Origin: Clostridia bacterium
GTDB lineage: Bacteria > Bacillota > Clostridia > Oscillospirales > Acutalibacteraceae
DNA: 54,115 nt
NCBI GenBank assembly: GCA_017473925.1
Contig: JAFUIY010000008.1
Coordinates: 1-54,115, forward strand
Reading direction: 5' to 3'
Shown in pieces: positions 44,873 to 52,779 of the stretch (its first letter is position 1; each line of letters starts with the position of its first letter). Both the position numbers and the translations under genes were made by a program. The notes below the pieces were generated by a model, which saw only the letters and a list, made by a program, of their open reading frames with translations, had not been told where the DNA came from and searched no databases.

Positions 44873-45762
44873 TTAATTTCACCTTTATCAGTGTTATTAA
44901 TGTCTGTTTTTGTGAGAAAATCGTTCATCAGATAATCCTGCAGTTTTTTTAGCATTTCAGGATTTTTTCCGCCGACGGGTTTACCGTCTATTTCAACGGT
45001 CCTTATGCAGAATGTGTCGCAGCAAGTTATGATTACTTCGTCAGCATTCATCAGGTCTTCAAGATAAAATTCCTTTTCTGCAACTTCATAGCCGAGTACT
45101 TTTGCGGCATTCATAAGGTGTCTTCGTGCTATTCCAGAAAGAATAAGATTGTCAGCAGGAGGAGTAATGAGTGTGTCATTCTTTATGATATGCACATTTG
45201 AATGGGCACATTCCGTAACCCTGCCGTTTCTGTGGAGAATTGCTTCGTCACAGCCCTTTTCGAGTGCAGTCTGATAAGCCATGATTGCAGGGATAAGGTT
45301 GAGGGTTTTTATGTCACAGTGAAAAAATCTTGTGTCAGGCACGGTGATTGCCTTGTATGTCGTATTGATGTCAACAAACTGTGTTTTGTCAATCATAATC
45401 CAGATGTTGGCTTTACTGCCGTCTGTGGGAAATGCGTGACTTCTCAGCCCTGAGCCTCTTGTTGCCTGCCAGTATATGAAGCAGTCACCGAAATCCATCT
45501 TACGGAGCATTTCATAAAGGAGATTTTTCATTTCTTCTTTTGAGTGGGGAAGCTCAATCCTGAGCTTTTCGGCACTTCTGAAAAACCTGTCTATATGCTC
45601 ATCTATATTGTAAATTATGTAATTTCTTGAAAAAGTGGCATCGTAACAGCCGTCACCGAAGTAACAGCCTCTGTCCGTCATAGGAACCTGCATATTTTCA
45701 ATTTCATCAAATCTTCCGTTGTAATAGCCGAGAGTTTTCACCAGTTTCACCTGACTTTCCAT
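44869..45762 (-). CDS. dat: Class IV aminotransferase, D-amino-acid type
   Basis: This 297-residue PLP enzyme interconverts D-amino acids and keto acids. Lys152 in HCDIKTLNLIPAIMA is the PLP lysine, and the family boxes are DRGCYFGDGCYDATF, TRGSGLRSHAFP, GCDEAILHRNGRVTE and ILSGIARRHLM. The D-amino-acid transaminase is favoured over branched-chain types by DIKTLNLIP and by the alanine racemase neighbour. The predicted transcript start nearly coincides with the ATG. A GTG seven codons in (45741), preceded by AGGTGA, could be the true start and would give a normal leader. Confidence 0.85.
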   Translation of the reverse strand: MESQVKLVKTLGYYNGRFDEIENMQVPMTDRGCYFGDGCYDATFSRNYIIYNIDEHIDRFFRSAEKLRIELPHSKEEMKNLLYEMLRKMDFGDCFIYWQATRGSGLRSHAFPTDGSKANIWIMIDKTQFVDINTTYKAITVPDTRFFHCDIKTLNLIPAIMAYQTALEKGCDEAILHRNGRVTECAHSNVHIIKNDTLITPPADNLILSGIARRHLMNAAKVLGYEVAEKEFYLEDLMNADEVIITCCDTFCIRTVEIDGKPVGGKNPEMLKKLQDYLMNDFLTKTDINNTDKGEIK

Positions 45763-45768
45763 CTTTTT

Positions 45769-45797
45769 ATTATAACATTATTAATATATAAAGTCAA
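45769..45797 (-). promoter_or_regulatory. Promoter of the seven-gene radical enzyme operon
   Basis: On the - strand, TTGACT-N17-TATAAT, a near-consensus sigma-A site. It ends seven bases before the aminotransferase ATG and lies right after the terminator of the ABC operon. Confidence 0.78.
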
Positions 45798-45798
45798 G

Positions 45799-45827
45799 AA
45801 AAAACGCAGAGTAAAAACCTCTGCGTT
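45799..45827 (-). terminator. Terminator of the ABC transporter operon
   Basis: On the - strand, stem AACGCAGAG/CTCTGCGTT with a T-rich tail. It overlaps the stop codon of the ATPase gene. Confidence 0.88.
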
Positions 45828-46467
45828 ACAATAATTCTGCTTTAATTTCATCGGGACATGAAAAATGATTTTTATCATCAATTCTTAAGCCGGTTACAGG
45901 CTTTGAGTCGATGAAAATTATTCTGTCTGCAAGAAAAAATGCTTCCTCGGGACTGTGTGTAATAATGAATGCTGTTTTATCCTTTACCGTGCTTTTTATC
46001 ATTTCAAGAATTCCCTGAGATGTCTTTGCATCAAGTCCGTAAAGAGGCTCATCAATAAAGAAAATATCACCGTCAAAAGCAGTGGCTCTTGCAATTGCCG
46101 TACGCCTTGCCATGCCTCCGCTTAACTGAGTAACTCTTTTGTCTTTGTCTGCAATAAGTCCTGTTTTTCTGAGTGCATCGTCAATTTTTTCCGTATTATC
46201 AGTGACATATTTCAGATTGTCAATAACACTCATATGCGGCAGAAGTCTGTTTTCCTGAAAAATATAGGATTTCCTCATTTTTTCGGATCCTGTGATTTTT
46301 CCCGAATCAACAGCTTTTAACCCTGCAATCAGGTTCATGAGCGTTGTTTTTCCGATTCCCGACGGCCCCATTATACAGTAGATTTTCTTTTCTTCAAGTT
46401 CTGCTGACATCTCAGAAATTATTTTTTCATTATTGTAGGAAAAGGAGATTTTATCAAGCTTTATCAT
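45826..46467 (-). CDS. ABC transporter ATP-binding protein, NitT/TauT type
   Basis: This 213-residue ATPase has Walker A GPSGIGKTT, a Q-loop in YIFQENRLLPH, the ABC signature LSGGMARRTAIARA and Walker B FFIDEPLYGLD, followed by the switch His in IITHSPEEA. The QENRLLPH form is typical of nitrate, sulfonate and taurine importers. It overlaps the permease gene by 14 bases. It energises uptake of the ligand bound by the lipoprotein encoded two genes upstream. Confidence 0.94.
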   Translation of the reverse strand: MIKLDKISFSYNNEKIISEMSAELEEKKIYCIMGPSGIGKTTLMNLIAGLKAVDSGKITGSEKMRKSYIFQENRLLPHMSVIDNLKYVTDNTEKIDDALRKTGLIADKDKRVTQLSGGMARRTAIARATAFDGDIFFIDEPLYGLDAKTSQGILEMIKSTVKDKTAFIITHSPEEAFFLADRIIFIDSKPVTGLRIDDKNHFSCPDEIKAELL

Positions 46468-47224
46468 TCTTTTTCTCCTTTCTGAGTATCAGAAGCATTA
46501 TTTTTTCAAGAATAATGCTGAGAATAACAACAACGGCAGTCCATGCAAACATTGCAGATGGTTCAAAATATACCTTTGATTCGTAAATACCGTTGCCGAT
46601 TGACATTGTTGGATTGCAGATTACCTCTGCGGCAATTCCGGCTTTCCATGCCAGTCCCATTGCAGTCGTAGCAGCCGAAATAAAGTATGGCTTGACTGAC
46701 GGAATATAAAGCTTTAAGAGCTTTCTTCCGAAGGGGACACCGAAAGCATCAGACATTTCAATAAGACCCCTGTCAGTTTCTTCAAAGCCCGTTTTTATGT
46801 TTGAATAGACAAATGGGAAAACAATAAGTGCTGTTGCAAATGACGGAATATTGCCCGTTTTAAGCCATATTACAGCAAGAATAATAAATGATGCAACGGG
46901 TGTTGCTTTGATTATGCTGACAAGAGGGGATAGGAATTCAGAAAATCCTTTTACAAATGAAGATACAGCACCCGTCAGAACACCTGCAAGAGTTCCCGTA
47001 ATAAAACCGACAGAAATTCTTACAACTGAAAGCAGAACAGACATCCAGAAATCACTTGTTACAACGAGCTTTTTCAGTTCAATGATTGTATCTATAGGAG
47101 ACGGAAAAAGGACGGAAAGCCCGATAACGGCAGACAGAGCCTGCCATATACCGAGCCATATAATTGCTATGATTAATTTTTTGCCTGTTTTTTTAAGCGT
47201 TTGTGTCAACATAGAAATCATCAC
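46454..47224 (-). CDS. ABC transporter permease, NitT/TauT type
   Basis: This 256-residue inner-membrane permease has about six helices. The cytoplasmic coupling loop is EMSDAFGVPFGRKLLKLYIP, with the later AATTAMGLAWKAGIAAEVI. Both match the SsuC/TauC group. The start is uncertain: ATGs at 47224 and 47212 (MLTQTLKK) both follow weak GGTG sites. The gene overlaps the binding-protein gene by 32 bases. Transported substrate unknown. Confidence 0.92.
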   Translation of the reverse strand: MMISMLTQTLKKTGKKLIIAIIWLGIWQALSAVIGLSVLFPSPIDTIIELKKLVVTSDFWMSVLLSVVRISVGFITGTLAGVLTGAVSSFVKGFSEFLSPLVSIIKATPVASFIILAVIWLKTGNIPSFATALIVFPFVYSNIKTGFEETDRGLIEMSDAFGVPFGRKLLKLYIPSVKPYFISAATTAMGLAWKAGIAAEVICNPTMSIGNGIYESKVYFEPSAMFAWTAVVVILSIILEKIMLLILRKEKKNDKA

Positions 47225-48230
47225 CGGGCATCTGTCCGCCGATTATTTTTGCATTCTGATTGAAAAGAACATTGTAACAGCTGCTCAGAGCCTGTTTCAT
47301 TTCAGCACCTGTGTAGCATACGATGTTTGCATTGGGGATTGCCTTCTTTGCAACTGCAGCAGGCATAATGTCATGCTTTTCAATGAGTGCAGCGGCATCT
47401 TCAATATTTGCGTTTACATAATTTACAGATTCATTGTAATCTGCAAGGAATGCCTTTACAGCATCTTTATTTTCTTCATAGAATTTTGCATTGACTGCGA
47501 TACATCCCATTGCGAGAGTGCATTCACCTGTCTTTTCCCATTCTTCAGTGATGTTGATTGCAACTGAGAAGGATGCATCCTTTGTGATAATCTGTGATAC
47601 AAAGGGCTCGGGAAGGAGTACTGCATCGTAACCGCCTGCGATAGCTTTTGTAACAGATTCTGCATGCTCTGTTGAAAACTCAATTGTAACATCTGTACCG
47701 ATTGTGAGATTATTTGATTCAAGAACATAGTTGAGAGCATACTCTGCAATTGTGCCCTGACCTGAAGCAAGGATTGTCTTGCCCCTGAGGTCTTCTACAG
47801 AGGAAACTGCACCGTCTTTTGTCACGATATAAAGAACGCCAAGAGTATTGACTGCAATAACCTTGACCTTGCCTTCAGATTTCTGATAAAGAGAAGCTGC
47901 AAGGTTTGTGGGAACAGCTGCAATATCATATTCACCCTTTATAAGCTTGGGACCTACTGTTGTAGCATCTGTATCAAGAGTGATGTTGTAGTTGTTTGTT
48001 GTTTCGCCGTTAACTGATTTTTCCCACATGTAGGCACCGCCCATACCTGTAGGACCCTTGAGAAGTGAAACATTGATAACATCTGTGTCAGAAGCTGTGC
48101 TTTCTGCTTCTTCAATAATGCTTTCGCTGTCTGTTGAAGGTTCTTCGTTAACTGTTGTGTCTGAACATGCTGCAAATGATACAAGAATCATCATAAGTGC
48201 AAGCAATGCTGCTGTGATTTTTTTTGTCAT
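47193..48230 (-). CDS. ABC substrate-binding lipoprotein, NMT1/SsuA-like
   Basis: This 345-residue lipoprotein (Cys22 after SFAA) captures the ligand outside the cell. The mature part is of the NMT1/THI5, SsuA or TauA type: INVSLLKGPTGMGGAYMWEK, LRGKTILASGQGTIAEYAL and GYDAVLLPEPFVSQIIT. Typical ligands are sulfonates, nitrate, or thiamine and flavin precursors; sequence alone does not decide. The start at 48230 has an AGGAGG site; longer upstream readings lack one and begin inside the regulator's end. It is probably cotranscribed with the Crp-like gene 37 bases upstream. Confidence 0.92.
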   Translation of the reverse strand: MTKKITAALLALMMILVSFAACSDTTVNEEPSTDSESIIEEAESTASDTDVINVSLLKGPTGMGGAYMWEKSVNGETTNNYNITLDTDATTVGPKLIKGEYDIAAVPTNLAASLYQKSEGKVKVIAVNTLGVLYIVTKDGAVSSVEDLRGKTILASGQGTIAEYALNYVLESNNLTIGTDVTIEFSTEHAESVTKAIAGGYDAVLLPEPFVSQIITKDASFSVAINITEEWEKTGECTLAMGCIAVNAKFYEENKDAVKAFLADYNESVNYVNANIEDAAALIEKHDIMPAAVAKKAIPNANIVCYTGAEMKQALSSCYNVLFNQNAKIIGGQMPGDDFYVDTNA

Positions 48231-48267
48231 GGTTTTGTCCTCCTGTTTTGCATGACGCATTTTATAC

Positions 48268-48933
48268 TTATATTTTTTCGAGAGCATTATAATCAAGGAT
48301 TGTAATTTTTTTTCCGTCACGGCTGATTATACAGTCATTTTCAAGTGTTTCAAATGCCCTGTAAACAGAAGCTCTGCCGACTCCCAGTGCATCTGCAACC
48401 TTTGTGATGCTGTAGGGAAGTGTGACAGAATTTCTGTCATCATCCGTGTTCTGAAGAATGAAAAATGCAACCTTCTGGATTGTTTCTGCTCTTGTATAAG
48501 TGCTGATTTTTTTGTTGAGAAAATGAATTTTCTCAGAAAGTATTGTGATATAGTTTTCGTTAATCTGAGGATAGAGAGATAACATCGCTCTTACATTATC
48601 CTTTGAAAAAACAGCCATGGTGACCTTTTCACAAGCCTTGATTTCGGTCAGGTAATTGTCTTCTTCATAAAACAATGTTGCCATTCCGAAGATATCACCT
48701 TTTTTCAGAATGCTCATAAGTATTTCTGTTTCACCGCTGTGTTTCGTAACGGTTGCAGAGCCCTTTATGATAATACCGAGTGACCTTGTATAGTTGTTTT
48801 CGGAAATGATTGTTTCATATTTTTCACATACATTTATTGTCATGTATTTTTCTGCCAATAACTGTAATTCAGAAACATCAATCCCTCTGAACAATGGACA
48901 TTCTGAAAGTGATTCAATTACTGATTTTTTCAT
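48268..48933 (-). CDS. Crp/Fnr-family transcriptional regulator
   Basis: This 221-residue regulator has a cyclic-nucleotide-binding-type beta-roll (residues about 10-120, with GIIIKGSATVTK and LKKGDIFGMATLF) and a C-terminal winged HTH (ITKVADALGVGRASVYRAFETLE). No N-terminal Cys cluster is present, so it is not an oxygen-sensing FNR. The start at 48933 is set by a GAGGTG site; upstream in-frame ATGs lie in the promoter. A consensus promoter overlapped by a perfect inverted repeat lies just upstream, so it probably represses itself and, through read-through, the ABC genes. Confidence 0.92.
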   Translation of the reverse strand: MKKSVIESLSECPLFRGIDVSELQLLAEKYMTINVCEKYETIISENNYTRSLGIIIKGSATVTKHSGETEILMSILKKGDIFGMATLFYEEDNYLTEIKACEKVTMAVFSKDNVRAMLSLYPQINENYITILSEKIHFLNKKISTYTRAETIQKVAFFILQNTDDDRNSVTLPYSITKVADALGVGRASVYRAFETLENDCIISRDGKKITILDYNALEKI

Positions 48934-48949
48934 AAAACACCTCAAAATC

Positions 48950-48965
48950 TGTATCACATGATACA
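48950..48965. promoter_or_regulatory. Likely Crp/Fnr-type operator
   Basis: TGTATCACATGATACA is a perfect inverted repeat, TGTATCA-N2-TGATACA. It resembles the TGTGA-N6-TCACA and TTGAT-N4-ATCAA layout of this family. It covers the end of the -10 and the predicted start point of the regulator's own promoter, a position that suits repression. Confidence 0.7.
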
Positions 48966-48993
48966 TTATATGTGTTTTTTTGTATATTGTCAA
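48965..48993 (-). promoter_or_regulatory. Consensus promoter of the Crp-like gene
   Basis: On the - strand, TTGACA-N17-TATAAT, both hexamers perfect. An 11-base inverted repeat ATTGTTAATTT/AAATTAACAAT (48993-49003 and 49018-49028) lies just upstream. Confidence 0.85.
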
Positions 48994-49040
48994 TTGTTAA
49001 TTTATATAATTGATAAAAAATTAACAATATGTTTTTGTGC

Positions 49041-49072
49041 AAAAAAGAAAACGGTTGCTTTACACAACCGTT
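49041..49072 (-). terminator. Terminator of the muramidase gene
   Basis: On the - strand, stem AACGGTTG/CAACCGTT with a seven-base loop and a T-rich tail (TTTCTTTTTT), 12 bases after the stop. Confidence 0.82.
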
Positions 49073-49083
49073 CTGAAATGCTG

Positions 49084-50685
49084 TCAGTCAATATTTGCCG
49101 CTTTTCTGAGAATCAGTCTTGCATCGGCAGCAGTGACTTTTCCGTCATTGTTGTAATCTGCTGCTTCGTTCTGTATACCCTCAAGCTCGGAAAGACCTGC
49201 AGCAGCTCTGAGTGCTTCACGGGCATCGGCAGCTGTTATTTTGCCGTCACCGTTGATGTCGCCCTTTTCTCGGGGAGTCTCAACATCCTTATCTGTGTTG
49301 TAGCCGAGGTCTTCAATGAGTAAAGGATAATTTATGTAACAGTAATTCATGTCAGTATATCCGTCAATACCTTCAACCTTACCTGCATCGGTGTACTGCC
49401 ACATTGCATAGTCACCCTGATATCCGCAATAGCCTCTCCAGTCAGCAACCCATAAGGAATGCCCTGAAAAGATTTCTGGTGAATAATAATCAAGCATCCA
49501 GTTTGAGCTTGTATATACACCTGAATAAAGATTTTCTTCATCCATTACCGTAAAGAATTCTTCAGTCATGGCTATTATATTATCACTGCCCGTATCTCTT
49601 ATAACATCATCTTCCACATCCCAGTATACGGGCATGTCAAATTTCAGATCATTGTTTTTTATAATATCAATCATGAAGTCGGCTTCTTCACGGGCTTCGG
49701 TAACAGTTGTTGCACCTGAATAGAAGTAACAGCCTACATGAAAACCGTTCTCAATTGCTTTGTTGTAAAATTCAAGGAATTTTTCATCATAATACATGAC
49801 CTTTGACACAGTTCCTCTGAAGCCGATTCTGAGGATTATAGCATCAATATCCTGCGCACTGAGCTTGTTCCAGTCAATTTCACCCTGGAATTTTGAAATG
49901 TCTATAACATTCCAGTTTACGGCATAGCGGGGTGAGTCAATATGTGTTGTGTCATATTCAGCAGCATAATCCATGCTTATGTAACCGTCTTGTCCGTCGT
50001 AACGGATGCTTCCCCAGCCGTCTTTGATTTCTGTTATGTCAACAATTGTTCCCATGGGGATTTTTGCAAGTATTTCAGACGCTGTTGTCGGTTCGCTTCT
50101 GAAATTAAGGAAATCGGCTGTTGTTATGTAATTTCCTGACCTTACAATAGTGCGGAGTGTGTAGTCGGGCATGGTATAGCCTTTGATTTTTGACAGTGAA
50201 AGGTCATACATTTTCTTTTTTACAGTGTTATCGTCATCACCGATTATAGCTGTTACATATTGATTGTCACAGTAGGTTACGATTCCGCATAATGCAAGAA
50301 TCCCGTTTTCTGCAATGAAAATCAATTCACCTTCCTGGGGAATATGATTGTCGTCTGTAATGATTTTGTCTTTGCCGTCATAGAAAGAAAACAGCTCGTC
50401 AACGGTAACAACATGGGGGATTGACTCCTCGGAAATACCTGCCTTCAGTACACACCATGCAATAAAGGATGCGCTCCAGTTGTCTGATTTGTTACCTGTA
50501 ACACTGTCAAACATTGAGCCGTTTTCATCTGATGTATAGCCTGTTTTTGTTTCTGCATGCCCGATAAAATCCTTGAGCAGATTGCCTGTGTTGGTGTATG
50601 TTTTATCATCTTCCTGTGCAGCAGCAAATACAGATAATGAAAACATAAATGTCAGGCAGAGAAGAACGGAAAGAAATTTTTTCAT
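49084..50685 (-). CDS. Secreted GH25 muramidase with CHAP-like, SH3 and dockerin domains
   Basis: This 533-residue exported protein has a signal peptide (cleaved near AAAQ at 21-24). A CHAP/NlpC-like N-domain follows (NWSASFIAWCVLKAGI, with a Cys as possible nucleophile), then an SH3 domain (TADFLNFRSEPTTASEILAKI region, quoted in part). The GH25 barrel has the acids in VIDISKFQGEIDW and PVYWDVEDDV. A type I dockerin (GDINGDGKITAADAREALR and DYNNDGKVTAADARLILR) ends the protein. It should cut peptidoglycan and could dock on a cohesin-bearing scaffold. It has its own promoter and terminator. Confidence 0.93.
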   Translation of the reverse strand: MKKFLSVLLCLTFMFSLSVFAAAQEDDKTYTNTGNLLKDFIGHAETKTGYTSDENGSMFDSVTGNKSDNWSASFIAWCVLKAGISEESIPHVVTVDELFSFYDGKDKIITDDNHIPQEGELIFIAENGILALCGIVTYCDNQYVTAIIGDDDNTVKKKMYDLSLSKIKGYTMPDYTLRTIVRSGNYITTADFLNFRSEPTTASEILAKIPMGTIVDITEIKDGWGSIRYDGQDGYISMDYAAEYDTTHIDSPRYAVNWNVIDISKFQGEIDWNKLSAQDIDAIILRIGFRGTVSKVMYYDEKFLEFYNKAIENGFHVGCYFYSGATTVTEAREEADFMIDIIKNNDLKFDMPVYWDVEDDVIRDTGSDNIIAMTEEFFTVMDEENLYSGVYTSSNWMLDYYSPEIFSGHSLWVADWRGYCGYQGDYAMWQYTDAGKVEGIDGYTDMNYCYINYPLLIEDLGYNTDKDVETPREKGDINGDGKITAADAREALRAAAGLSELEGIQNEAADYNNDGKVTAADARLILRKAANID

Positions 50686-50717
50686 TTTATTATCCTTTCA
50701 TTTTATAATATGCTTAT

Positions 50718-50746
50718 ATTATGCATGATGTAAAATATTAATACAA
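50718..50746 (-). promoter_or_regulatory. Promoter of the muramidase gene
   Basis: On the - strand, TTGTAT-N17-CATAAT, 32 bases before the ATG at 50685. Confidence 0.5.
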
Positions 50747-50763
50747 GCGTATAATAATGGAAA

Positions 50764-51471
50764 TCAGAAGAAGAATTTCCTTGAAAGCCAGTCATAGAGC
50801 TTTTTATTTCTGTCTGTTGCAATGAAAAATACAAGCAGAATAAGGCATGAAACACCTATAATCAATGTGATGTAAGTTGCAATTACAGAGTATCTGTACA
50901 GATTGATTACAAGACATGTGAAAATATCTGCAGCAGTAAAGAATGTAAGGATTGCAATTGCACTTTTCACCTTTGTGGGCTTTTTGGAAAAATAGTAATT
51001 GAGCAAGGCAATCATCAGGAATATTCCTGCATCAAGAGGTAATGCAAGCTTCCAGAACCAATCTCCCGAGCCTGTTGAATTCAGGTAATAGAAAACAAAA
51101 ATGTATACAGCCGTTGCGATTGCATCAACAGTCAGTATTATATAAGGATGTGTTTTCTTTATTATGAACGGGAAAACAAAAAGGAACCAGAACATAAGTG
51201 ATGATGAAACTACATAAACACTCCACAGCAATTCAGGCGTCAGAAGAAGATTTGTGATTATGCATACAATGTTCGGTATAAGCATGAGAATGGAAATAAT
51301 AATCGCACCGAACCTGCTTTTTGTTTCCTTCGGAAGCTCAATTCTTTCGGGAAATGCAGGAGTATAATCAGTATTGTTCAGTTCATTGGGATTTATAACG
51401 GGTGTATCGCAGAGAGCACACTTTTTTGTGCCTGCACTGAGTTCTACACCGCAATTTACACAGTAAGACAT
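50764..51471 (-). CDS. Zinc-ribbon membrane protein, DUF6320-like
   Basis: This 235-residue protein has an N-terminal zinc ribbon with Cys4, Cys7, Cys18 and Cys21 (SYCVNCGVELSAGTKKCALC), then a proline-rich linker and six hydrophobic helices. The fold and the neighbouring condensation-domain gene match the Clostridia pair often labelled DUF6320 and alcohol acetyltransferase. The start at 51471 has AAGGAG seven bases before it; an ATG ten codons upstream lies inside the previous gene's end. The function is unknown, but the constant pairing suggests it helps localise or feed the acyltransferase. Confidence 0.8.
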   Translation of the reverse strand: MSYCVNCGVELSAGTKKCALCDTPVINPNELNNTDYTPAFPERIELPKETKSRFGAIIISILMLIPNIVCIITNLLLTPELLWSVYVVSSSLMFWFLFVFPFIIKKTHPYIILTVDAIATAVYIFVFYYLNSTGSGDWFWKLALPLDAGIFLMIALLNYYFSKKPTKVKSAIAILTFFTAADIFTCLVINLYRYSVIATYITLIIGVSCLILLVFFIATDRNKKLYDWLSRKFFF

Positions 51472-51481
51472 ACGGTTCTCC

Positions 51482-52768
51482 TTATTGCTTATTGCTTTCA
51501 ATTTTTACATGTATACCTTCTCTGACAAGGAATCTGAAGAATTCTCTTTCAACGTCAGTTTCTTTATACATGTTTGAAAATGTTATTGCCATTGTGTTTC
51601 CGATAGAAGCGGCACCGACTCTGGCACCGTTGAGTCTGCCGGGGCTTGGCATAAGAATGAAGCTTTCAATATGCTCCATCATTTCATCGGGCACCTTTGC
51701 AACACCGAGATTTGTAAATACGGATGTTGTTGTTTTTTCTGCACCGAATACAAAAACAAGACCGACTGCAAGATCTTTTATAAACAACGGAATGAACCTC
51801 ATGAAAGGATTTTTCTCCATTGCAAGGTTTGCTGCAAACATAACGGAAAGATGCTTCGGATTGTTTGTGAGCCTGAGACTGAGTGAAAGGTGTCTTAACA
51901 CTTCTTCAAATGTGTAATCTCCCCAGTTGGGGTCAATACGCAGATTGTAGTTGACGGAGAAGTTTCTGAGCGTTTTTGAGGGAAACTGATTTCTCGAATT
52001 AACGGGAATCTGCATGCATACATCCTTCTGCTTTTTGCCTTCAGCCTTCTGGAACTGAATGTGCAGATACATAAGTATACCTGCAAGGTATTCGGTGATT
52101 GTTACACCGTATTGCTTGGCTTTTGCTTTGACTTCATCAACGGGAACATAGCCTGTCGTGATGATTGATGTATGCTTCGGCATTCTTGTGCCTTTTTTAT
52201 GATAGGTTTTGAATAAAGGCAGCTTCTCAGAACCTGTCTTTGAAGCATATTTTACGAATGAATCTTCAATTTCCTCAGCCTTCGGTTCTTCGTTGATATC
52301 AAGAACCATACCGCCGACAGGAATGTCATATCCCTTGAGCCTTAAGTATTCTGCTGTGATTGTATTCAGGAATACACATGCTCCGAAGCCGTCTGTAAGG
52401 GCATGGAATATTTCAAGCGATATTCTGTTTTTATAGTAGAAAATTCTGAACATGTATCTGTTATCTTCGTTGAATTTGATACGGCGGCAGGGATTATTTG
52501 CGTCGGGAAGAATAACGGGTGGTTCGGGATTTTTTTCAATATAATGCCAGAAAAAACCGTTACGGAGTCTGACCGCCATGGTAGGAAACCTCGGCAGACA
52601 TCTTTTTGTAGCTTCTGTCAGCAGCTCGGGGTCAACCTCTTCCTTAAGGTTTATTGACGCCCTGATGACATTTGACCATGTCTGGGTGTTCTGCCCGGGA
52701 AAGACAGTGCCGGCATTGTCAAGCTTGAACCATGTTTTGTTTTTTATGTTTTTCTTTATTTTTTTCAT
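51482..52768 (-). CDS. Condensation-domain acyltransferase, alcohol acetyltransferase-like
   Basis: This 428-residue cytosolic protein belongs to the chloramphenicol-acetyltransferase/condensation superfamily. The catalytic motif is FHALTDGFG with His122 and Asp126, a relaxed HHxxxDG (the first His is Phe). The second subdomain holds INLKEEVDPELLTEATKRC-type and MQIPVNSRNQFPSKTLRNFS signatures. It lies between ispG and the zinc-ribbon protein with gaps of about ten bases, so all three are one transcript. It likely joins an acyl group to an alcohol or amine; donor and acceptor are unknown. Confidence 0.85.
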   Translation of the reverse strand: MKKIKKNIKNKTWFKLDNAGTVFPGQNTQTWSNVIRASINLKEEVDPELLTEATKRCLPRFPTMAVRLRNGFFWHYIEKNPEPPVILPDANNPCRRIKFNEDNRYMFRIFYYKNRISLEIFHALTDGFGACVFLNTITAEYLRLKGYDIPVGGMVLDINEEPKAEEIEDSFVKYASKTGSEKLPLFKTYHKKGTRMPKHTSIITTGYVPVDEVKAKAKQYGVTITEYLAGILMYLHIQFQKAEGKKQKDVCMQIPVNSRNQFPSKTLRNFSVNYNLRIDPNWGDYTFEEVLRHLSLSLRLTNNPKHLSVMFAANLAMEKNPFMRFIPLFIKDLAVGLVFVFGAEKTTTSVFTNLGVAKVPDEMMEHIESFILMPSPGRLNGARVGAASIGNTMAITFSNMYKETDVEREFFRFLVREGIHVKIESNKQ

Positions 52769-52779
52769 CTGTATTTATA

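Noticed and set aside
47193-48320. Longer binding-protein reading starting at 48320
   Set aside because: The first 30 residues overlap the regulator gene and bury the signal peptide; the AGGAGG site supports 48230.
48933-48993. Longer Crp-like reading starting at 48993
   Set aside because: The extra 20 codons run through the promoter and operator; GAGGTG supports 48933.
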